NCBI GenBank assembly: GCA_964522605.1
Contig: CAZFWV010000155.1
Location: forward strand, 1-14,937
From: CAVZLD01 sp964522605
GTDB lineage: Bacteria; Planctomycetota; Planctomycetia; Pirellulales; Pirellulaceae
DNA: 14,937 nt
Direction: 5' to 3'
In this document: positions 1 through 5,321 of the stretch, piece by piece
Layout: every line of letters begins with the position of its first letter
Position numbering within the stretch: the first letter of the stretch is position 1
Translations under genes and position numbers: made by a program
Notes under the pieces: generated by a model
Told to the model about the DNA's origin: nothing
What the model saw: only the letters and a program-made list of their open reading frames with translations
Databases searched by the model: none

Positions 1-20
1 AAAGACCCTCCCCGGCCGCT

Positions 21-67
21 GCGCGTCCGACCCTCCCGCGAGCGGGAGGGTGAAGCGCGTTTTTTTT
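21..67 (+). terminator. Strong stem-loop with T run (terminator or REP-like palindrome)
   Basis: Positions 30-38 (ACCCTCCCG) pair perfectly with 43-51 (CGGGAGGGT) around a CGAG loop. A GCGC at 21-24 can extend the stem by pairing with GCGC at 55-58. Eight T residues follow at 60-67. This fits an intrinsic terminator for a plus-strand gene left of the window. The start of the left arm (GACCCTCCC, 29-37) also occurs at 4-12, so the hairpin could instead be part of a dispersed palindromic repeat. Both may be true. Confidence 0.6.
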
Positions 68-118
68 GAGCCAGAAAGTTGAAAGCTGCACACGCTCAAC
101 GGGGCGAGGGGAGCGGAT

Positions 119-172
119 CGGCTCGGCAAGAGCCTCGCACTCCCGAATGAACGTTCTGAGATGTAATCTAGA
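119..172 (+). repeat. 54-bp single-arm copy of the inverted-repeat element at 9977-10094
   Basis: This stretch begins CGGCTCGGCA and ends TCTAGA. It has exactly the same length as 10041-10094 and matches it at about 39 of 54 positions without gaps. The best-conserved parts are CGGCTCGGCA, AGCCTCG, TCCCGAAT and TCTAGA. No clear opposite arm lies to its left, so it looks like a half element. Its TCTAGA end runs straight into the GAGGAG ribosome binding site of the gene at 185. The similarity is seen directly; calling it a dispersed genomic repeat is inference. Confidence 0.6.
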
Positions 173-176
173 GGAG
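171..176 (+). promoter_or_regulatory. Ribosome binding site GAGGAG for the gene at 185
   Basis: GAGGAG lies 8 nt before ATG 185 and fixes that start. Its first two bases are also the last two of the repeat's TCTAGA, so the repeat boundary abuts the translation signal. Confidence 0.7.
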
Positions 177-184
177 TTGAGACG

Positions 185-508
185 ATGCTCGTTGTTCATG
201 TCCACGTTCACGTGAAACCGGAGATGATCGAGGCCTTTCGGGCGACGACGCTGGCTAACGCAAAGGCCAGTGTCGAGGAGCCTGGAATTGTTCGATTCGA
301 TGTCTGCCAGCAAACCGATGATCCAACTCGATTCGTGCTGATCGAAGTCTACCGTACAGCCGAAGACCCAGCTCGGCACAAGGAGACGCCGCATTACCAG
401 ACTTGGCGGGACACGGTCGCCGACATGATGGCCCAGCCGCGAACGAGCGTGAAATATAGTAATCTGTTTCCCGACAACGACGGTTGGGAGTATCCCGATG
501 CGATTTGA
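185..508 (+). CDS. LsrG-like antibiotic biosynthesis monooxygenase (ABM) fold protein
   Basis: This 107-residue protein is a small dimeric alpha/beta-barrel (ABM superfamily) protein without a signal peptide, so cytoplasmic. It resembles E. coli LsrG as I remember that sequence: a shared E-x-G-x-x-RFDV-x-Q segment (residues 32-42), a central RF...E-x-Y strand (49-56) and the signature HK-x-TPHY (65-71). LsrG isomerises phosphorylated autoinducer-2 breakdown products. Many relatives are annotated only as putative quinol monooxygenases, so the substrate here is unknown. The start is supported by GAGGAG 8 nt upstream. The gene overlaps the next one by 11 bp (498-508), which suggests translational coupling with the alcohol dehydrogenase and a shared pathway. 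No lsrK, lsrF or lsr transporter gene is visible, so a role in AI-2 processing is not supported by context. Confidence 0.85.
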   Translation: MLVVHVHVHVKPEMIEAFRATTLANAKASVEEPGIVRFDVCQQTDDPTRFVLIEVYRTAEDPARHKETPHYQTWRDTVADMMAQPRTSVKYSNLFPDNDGWEYPDAI

Positions 509-1670
509 GTTCGCGACAGCGACACGCATCATCTTTGGGCCCGGCACGCTGCGTGAAGTCCCCTCCGCCATCCGGACATTACTCGGTCCCCTACGTGATC
601 CGCGAATCTTCGTCGTGACGGGCAAGAATCCGGATCGCGCGGAATCGCTGCTGCAGGACCTGCGAGATCACGAGTTTCGCTGCACGGTCTATCCTGTGGT
701 TGGAGAGCCTACGGTCGAAGCCGCACGCCAAGGGACGAAAGCAGCATCCGAGCAAGGTTGTGATCTCGTGCTGGCCATGGGGGGTGGAAGTGCCATCGAT
801 GCAGGAAAAGCCATCGCGGCGCTGATGACCAATCGAGAGGATCCGATCGAATACCTCGAAGTGATTGGCGCTGGAAAACCGCTCACGCAGCCTCCCAAGC
901 CGTTTGTCGCCATGCCCACGACATCCGGGACCGGAGCAGAAGTAACGCGCAACGCGGTCCTCGCTTCAGATGAACATCGCGTGAAAGTCAGCCTGCGAAG
1001 CGAATCGATGCTCCCTCGTTTGGCGGTGATTGACCCCGAACTGACGCGTGACCTGCCACGTGCAATCACGGCAGCGACCGGCCTGGACGCATTGACACAG
1101 CTAATTGAGGCGTTCGTTTGCCGACGAGCGAATCCGATGACGGATGCGTTTTGTCGAGAAGGACTCACGCGCGTCGGCCGCTCGTTGCGGCAGGCGTGTG
1201 ACCAGCCGGGTGACATGGAGGCAAGAGAAAACATGTCCCTGGCCGCCTTGCTGGGCGGGCTGGCGCTCGCCAACGCAGGGCTGGGGGCCGTGCACGGCTT
1301 CGCGGGCCCTCTGGGTGGGATGTTCCCGGCACCGCACGGAGCAATCTGTGCCCTGCTGCTGCCCCACGTCATGGCCGCGAATCTTCATGCGTTGCGGAGT
1401 CGCCAGCCTGATAGCCCGGCCTTGAAACGCTATGATGAAACAGCACGCATCCTGCTCAGCAGGGAACGTGCGACCGCCGACGACGCAGTCGAATGGGTGC
1501 GACAGCTAGTCGCAGATTTGTCGATCCCGCCGCTCGACAGTTACGGGATCACGGTACGCGATCTGAAGCCGATTATTCAGAAGGCGACTGTTGCCAGCAG
1601 CATGAAACCGAATCCGATCGAATTAGACGAAAGCGAACTGGAGTCGATTCTCGCAAACGCGCTTTCGTGA
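498..1670 (+). CDS. Iron-type (group III) alcohol dehydrogenase, lactaldehyde-reductase-like
   Basis: This 390-residue cytoplasmic protein has the usual length for the Fe-ADH family, which interconverts alcohols and aldehydes or ketones with NAD(P). Visible motifs are the nucleotide-binding GGGS-AID (95-101), TTSGTGAEVT (141-150), and metal-ligand positions D197, H266 and H280 (GAVHG and APHG motifs). Spacing matches FucO (D196, H200, H263, H277), but the second ligand is Gln at 201 (DALTQLIEA instead of DALTHAIE). GGGAG at 486-490 lies 7 nt before the ATG, and the start overlaps the preceding ABM gene by 11 bp. In a rhamnose-rich locus a lactaldehyde or glycolaldehyde reductase role is attractive because lactaldehyde is the end product of L-rhamnose catabolism, but this is inference. 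Other Fe-ADH substrates are equally possible. Confidence 0.88.
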   Translation: MRFEFATATRIIFGPGTLREVPSAIRTLLGPLRDPRIFVVTGKNPDRAESLLQDLRDHEFRCTVYPVVGEPTVEAARQGTKAASEQGCDLVLAMGGGSAIDAGKAIAALMTNREDPIEYLEVIGAGKPLTQPPKPFVAMPTTSGTGAEVTRNAVLASDEHRVKVSLRSESMLPRLAVIDPELTRDLPRAITAATGLDALTQLIEAFVCRRANPMTDAFCREGLTRVGRSLRQACDQPGDMEARENMSLAALLGGLALANAGLGAVHGFAGPLGGMFPAPHGAICALLLPHVMAANLHALRSRQPDSPALKRYDETARILLSRERATADDAVEWVRQLVADLSIPPLDSYGITVRDLKPIIQKATVASSMKPNPIELDESELESILANALS

Positions 1671-1708
1671 TTCCATGCCACGTTTTGCAGAACAATGGAG
1701 CACTGATC

Positions 1709-2905
1709 ATGAAGTTAGTCCTTCTGACGTTGAACCTCGTCATTTGTCTTGCCACGATCGCGGCTGCAGACGATCCGGGCGTCGCCTATCAGAAACACCA
1801 ATTGAGCGACAAGTTCTATTGCGAAGGTGCCTATCATGCCGACTTCAACCAGGATGGGAACATCGACGTTGTCGCCGGACCTTACTGGTACGAAGGACCG
1901 AAGTTTGAACAACGACATGAAGTCCGCAAGCCGGAGGAATTCGACCCCAAGGGCTATTCGGATAACTTCTTGACGTTCACGGACGACTTCAATAACGACG
2001 GCTGGGCAGACATTCTGTACGTGCCTTGGCCCGGCAAGGATGCGTTCTGGTACCAGAATCCCAAGGGGGAGGAACGGCACTGGGAGTCCCACTTCGCACT
2101 CAAGAACGTGGGCAATGAGTCGCCGGTGTGGGGCGACGTCAACGGCGACGGGCGCCCCGACCTGGTTTACAACATCGACGGATACCTGGGATTCGCGACC
2201 TGGGACCCGTCGAAGCCCGACGAACCCTGGACCTTCCACCCCGTCAGCACGAAGGGACCATACCAGCAGTACACGCATGGCGTGGGCATCGGCGACATCA
2301 ATGGCGACGGTCGCGTTGACATTCTGGAAGCCGTCTGCTGGTGGGAACAGCCGGCCGAACCCAAGCTGGGAGAACCCTGGACACGTCATCCCTACAAGTT
2401 TGCCGATGCCGCTGCGCAAATGCTGGTCTATGACGTCGACGGCGACGGCTTAAACGACGTGATCACCGCCTGGCACTGCCATCTTTACGGTCTGGTGTGG
2501 TATCGCCAACAACGAGACTCCGCCGGAGAAATCACATTTGAACGGCAGATCATTCTGACTCCCGAGCCCGATCGAAACTCGACCGATTTGCGCATCAGTC
2601 AGCTTCACGCTTTTGAGTTGGTGGATATCAACCGCGACGGTTTGATGGATATTCTGACCGGAAAGCGATTCTGGGCTCACGGTCCCGAGGGCGATGAAGA
2701 GCCGAATGCACCGGCAGTCGTCTACTGGTTCGAACTGCAAAGAAACGAGTCGGGTGAGGTCCAGTGGATCCCACACCAGATCGATGATGACTCGGGCGTC
2801 GGTACCCAGGTTGCCTCGGCCCAACTCAATGATGATCCGACACCCGATGTGATCGTCGGCAACAAGAAGGGGACATTCGTTTTTCTTAGTCAGTCGGCGA
2901 AATAG
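1709..2905 (+). CDS. Secreted FG-GAP/VCBS repeat protein (predicted seven-bladed propeller)
   Basis: This protein has 398 residues. The reading frame is open further upstream, but the start at 1709 gives a clean signal peptide (hydrophobic residues 2-19, likely cut after AAA at 18-20) with GGAG at 1697-1700, 8 nt before the ATG. The mature protein has seven calcium-binding-type D-x-N-x-DG-x-x-D motifs at residues 45-53, 93-101, 143-151, 196-204, 242-250, 306-314 and a degenerate one at 372-380. That count matches a closed integrin-alpha-like propeller. No catalytic domain is visible; such proteins usually bind ligands or stabilise surface complexes. It lies 38 bp after the dehydrogenase on the same strand and may be co-transcribed. 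It is followed by a terminator-like hairpin. Confidence 0.85.
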   Translation: MKLVLLTLNLVICLATIAAADDPGVAYQKHQLSDKFYCEGAYHADFNQDGNIDVVAGPYWYEGPKFEQRHEVRKPEEFDPKGYSDNFLTFTDDFNNDGWADILYVPWPGKDAFWYQNPKGEERHWESHFALKNVGNESPVWGDVNGDGRPDLVYNIDGYLGFATWDPSKPDEPWTFHPVSTKGPYQQYTHGVGIGDINGDGRVDILEAVCWWEQPAEPKLGEPWTRHPYKFADAAAQMLVYDVDGDGLNDVITAWHCHLYGLVWYRQQRDSAGEITFERQIILTPEPDRNSTDLRISQLHAFELVDINRDGLMDILTGKRFWAHGPEGDEEPNAPAVVYWFELQRNESGEVQWIPHQIDDDSGVGTQVASAQLNDDPTPDVIVGNKKGTFVFLSQSAK

Positions 2906-2910
2906 ACCAC

Positions 2911-2952
2911 ATGTCAAATTGACATCGCCACGATGGCGTTAGTTTTTGACAT
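2911..2952 (+). terminator. Terminator-like nested inverted repeats after the FG-GAP gene
   Basis: ATGTCAAA at 2911-2918 pairs with TTTGACAT at 2945-2952. Inside, CGCCA (2926-2930) pairs with TGGCG (2934-2938) around CGA, and TTAGTTTTT follows at 2939-2947. A competing pairing exists between ATGTCAA (2911-2917) and TTGACAT (2919-2925). It begins 6 bp after the stop codon at 2905. The inner stem is short, so an intrinsic terminator is plausible but not strong. Confidence 0.45.
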
Positions 2953-3004
2953 TTGCGGTCGGGAAATCGGACCGAGACGAACATGCTCGGCCACCGAACG
3001 GCGG

Positions 3005-3123
3005 CTCGTACTCGTACTCAGTCCGCAGGACGGTACTCGTACTCGTACTCGAAGACACCCCTAGATCACCGAGGAAGCCATCGAGTACGAGTACCGCGTT
3101 GCTGAGTACGAGTACGAGTACGA
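3005..3123. repeat. Nested inverted arrays of the hexamer TACTCG / CGAGTA
   Basis: Two tracts of TACTCG units (3005-3020 and 3033-3052) face two tracts of CGAGTA units (3081-3094 and 3103-3123). The outer tracts pair perfectly over 16 bp (3005-3020 with 3103-3118) and the inner over 14 bp (3039-3052 with 3081-3094). This makes a cruciform-capable structure around a 28-nt centre (3053-3080). The left spacer at 3021-3031 is a small hairpin (GTCC-GCA-GGAC). Apparent reading frames here give only Ser-Tyr, Thr-Ser or Val-Leu runs, so it is not coding. The rest of the gap (3124-3254) holds a small CCTG-CGCA-CAGG hairpin at 3137-3148 and nothing else I recognise. Confidence 0.8.
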
Positions 3124-3254
3124 AATATCGCCGTGTCCTGCGCACAGGGCTGCGGCGGAGTGGCGTGATGCTGGGCTCGCAGAGTTCAGCCTTGCATGTC
3201 CACCCGCAATCCACCCGCCGCAGATCCCGCACACCTTGAGGAGTCCGGATTCCA

Positions 3255-5321
3255 ATGCGACTGAGAGTTCTGCACAACAGCCACAGTATGCTTGTTGGGT
3301 TGCTCGTTGTCCTTATCTCGGGACCGTTGTCATGCTCCGAACCGACTGCGCAGCTTCCCGCCGCATGGCACAAGGCATGGGACGATCCACCTCCACTCTA
3401 TCGACCGCTCCAGATTGTCCATGGGGTGAACCTGCCGAGGGTACCTTCGCCGGAGTCCCCCGATGAAGATACTGGCTTAGACGACCGATTGGCTGCGGCG
3501 CGCGACCGCATGCGCCAATACGCGGACCTTCACTTAGGCGGCATTGTGTGCAACGTTGCGTTTCAAGAGTACATGAGTTCCGAGCCGTATTGGCAAGATC
3601 TTGCCGCCGCAGTTCAGGCCTGTCAGGAACATGGATTGATTGTATGGCTCTACGACGAGCAAGGTTATCCCAGCGGCGCAGCGGGGGGACTGGTTCTAAA
3701 GCAGGACGCGAAATTTGAGGCAATGGAACTTGTGTACGACGCAGCCCGCGACGAGCCCTTCCAGCTGCGTCCAGCGTACGAGCACACGCATGCCAGTAAC
3801 AACTACTATGCGGCCCGACGATACATCAACCTGCTGGACGATCGCGCTGTCGATAGTTTCATCTCGTTAACCCACGAGCAGTATTGGCAGCGCCTCGCAC
3901 CGTTCTTTGGAACGACGATCCAAGCCTTCTTTACGGATGAGCCTTCCTTGATCGCGGTGAACATCGGGCAGATTCCCGAAGATGCTCGCAAGCGAGTGCC
4001 TGTGGTCGATCCAACCGATCCTGACCGGGAGATGCTGCCGCGTGTTCCCTGGACGGATGATCTGATCGAGCAATACCAGCAGCGTTATGGACAGGACCTG
4101 AGGGAATTTCGCAAGAGCCTCTTTGTCGGCGAATCGCCCGTCGATCGCACCGTGCGGCGGCAATTCTGGTCGCTCATCGCAGATCTGGTGGCCGAACGCT
4201 ACTTTGGTGCCATCGAACAATGGTGCGGACAGCATCAGATTGCATCATCAGGACACACACTCTGGGAGGAAGCGGTTCTGCATCATGTTCCCCTGGAGGG
4301 CAACGGACTGAAGGTGCTCAGCCGAATGCAAATCCCGGGATTGGACCTGCTGAATTCCGATCCCGAAGCGGTGCTGCACGGCGGCTGGCTGACAGCAGCT
4401 CTTCCGGCCAGTGCCGCGCGTCTGAATGGCCGTCGGCGAGTCATGACCGAAGTCAGCGATTTCAGTCAGAAGATGGGCGGTGCCGGTCCAGTCGACCTCG
4501 AATGGATGTGCGCAACCGCCGCGTGGCAAGCCTGCTGGGGCGTCACCGATTTCACGTTGTATTACGGAGTCGGTGATCGTTCCCCGGAAGATTACCGTTC
4601 ATATTGCGATTTTGTCGGTCGATGCAATGCCATTCTGCATTCCGCCACACCCCGTTCGGATGTTCTGCTTTACTACCCAATCTTTGACCTCTGGAGCGAA
4701 TACACTCCGGTCGCGGGACCATTGCAGGTCAGTTCGCAATCGCCACGCGTCCAGCAACTGATCGGCTCCTTCCAACGAATTGGTCAAACCCTGCAACGCA
4801 GCCAGATCCCCTTTACACTCATCGATCACGAGCATCTAGAAGGTGCAGCCGTGACTTCATCCGGCCAACTGGGAATTGGTCGGCAGACCTACAGGACTCT
4901 GATCCTGCCCGAGGCCGCTGAGTTACCCGGTCCGGCCGCGGCTGTTGTCGAGCAATTCCGCGCGGCTGGCGGTTCCGTGTTGCAGTCGGACCCCGATCAT
5001 CCACGCAGCGATCTTGTCAACTTGGTCAATCCAGACCTCCGACTGCATCCATCCACGTCGCAGATCGCCGTGGGGAGTTTTCATCGCGACGACCGAGCGG
5101 TCCTGATTCTCGTCAACGTCGGTGGCCGCGAATACCAAGGGCATCTGGTTCAGGCCGCCGGCGCGAGCTGGCTGCAACTGGATCCCGCAACCGGAACGAT
5201 TTCGCGCGCAACGCGTAACGATCAAGGGAACGTCTCTCTGGCCTTTGCGCCGCGACAGACATGGATTCTCGTTAGCGACCTTCAATTCCCTTCGGCGGGC
5301 AGCAACGATTCAAACCGATAG
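3255..5321 (+). CDS. Exported putative glycoside hydrolase (GH106-like TIM barrel plus GATase-like domain)
   Basis: This protein has 688 residues. Residues 1-27 form a signal sequence with a hydrophobic core (13-22); Cys27 could be lipidated, but PLSC is a poor lipobox. GAGGAG at 3238-3243 lies 11 nt before the ATG. Residues about 50-460 look like a catalytic TIM barrel, with WLYDEQGYPSG (131-141), FFTDEP (225-230), SGHTLWEE (332-339), TEVSDF (398-403) and WGVTDF at 428-433. Candidate catalytic acids are Glu229, Glu338/339 and Glu399. Residues about 465-600 resemble the GATase-like domain found after many such barrels (DVLLYYPIFDLW, then a QIPFTLIDHEHL segment). The D-E-x-G-x-PSG signature recalls GH106 alpha-L-rhamnosidases and unclassified relatives; I cannot assign a CAZy family. 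The neighbouring GH78 gene supports action on a rhamnose-containing glycan. Its last 40 bp overlap that convergent gene. Confidence 0.75.
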   Translation: MRLRVLHNSHSMLVGLLVVLISGPLSCSEPTAQLPAAWHKAWDDPPPLYRPLQIVHGVNLPRVPSPESPDEDTGLDDRLAAARDRMRQYADLHLGGIVCNVAFQEYMSSEPYWQDLAAAVQACQEHGLIVWLYDEQGYPSGAAGGLVLKQDAKFEAMELVYDAARDEPFQLRPAYEHTHASNNYYAARRYINLLDDRAVDSFISLTHEQYWQRLAPFFGTTIQAFFTDEPSLIAVNIGQIPEDARKRVPVVDPTDPDREMLPRVPWTDDLIEQYQQRYGQDLREFRKSLFVGESPVDRTVRRQFWSLIADLVAERYFGAIEQWCGQHQIASSGHTLWEEAVLHHVPLEGNGLKVLSRMQIPGLDLLNSDPEAVLHGGWLTAALPASAARLNGRRRVMTEVSDFSQKMGGAGPVDLEWMCATAAWQACWGVTDFTLYYGVGDRSPEDYRSYCDFVGRCNAILHSATPRSDVLLYYPIFDLWSEYTPVAGPLQVSSQSPRVQQLIGSFQRIGQTLQRSQIPFTLIDHEHLEGAAVTSSGQLGIGRQTYRTLILPEAAELPGPAAAVVEQFRAAGGSVLQSDPDHPRSDLVNLVNPDLRLHPSTSQIAVGSFHRDDRAVLILVNVGGREYQGHLVQAAGASWLQLDPATGTISRATRNDQGNVSLAFAPRQTWILVSDLQFPSAGSNDSNR

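Noticed and set aside
689..1372. Minus-strand open frame of 227 codons
   Set aside because: Lies inside the well-supported alcohol dehydrogenase gene; low-complexity Ser/Ala/Arg sequence with no family match.
1493..1708. Upstream extension of the FG-GAP frame
   Set aside because: It runs through the end of the dehydrogenase gene and would bury the clear signal peptide that starts at 1709.
1715..2419. Minus-strand open frame of 234 codons
   Set aside because: Lies opposite the FG-GAP repeats, whose repeated Asp-Gly codons keep the opposite frame open; no recognisable protein.
2939..3373. Open frames on both strands giving Ser-Tyr, Thr-Ser or Val-Leu runs
   Set aside because: They are translations of the hexamer inverted repeat; no ribosome binding site, no protein-like sequence outside the repeat.
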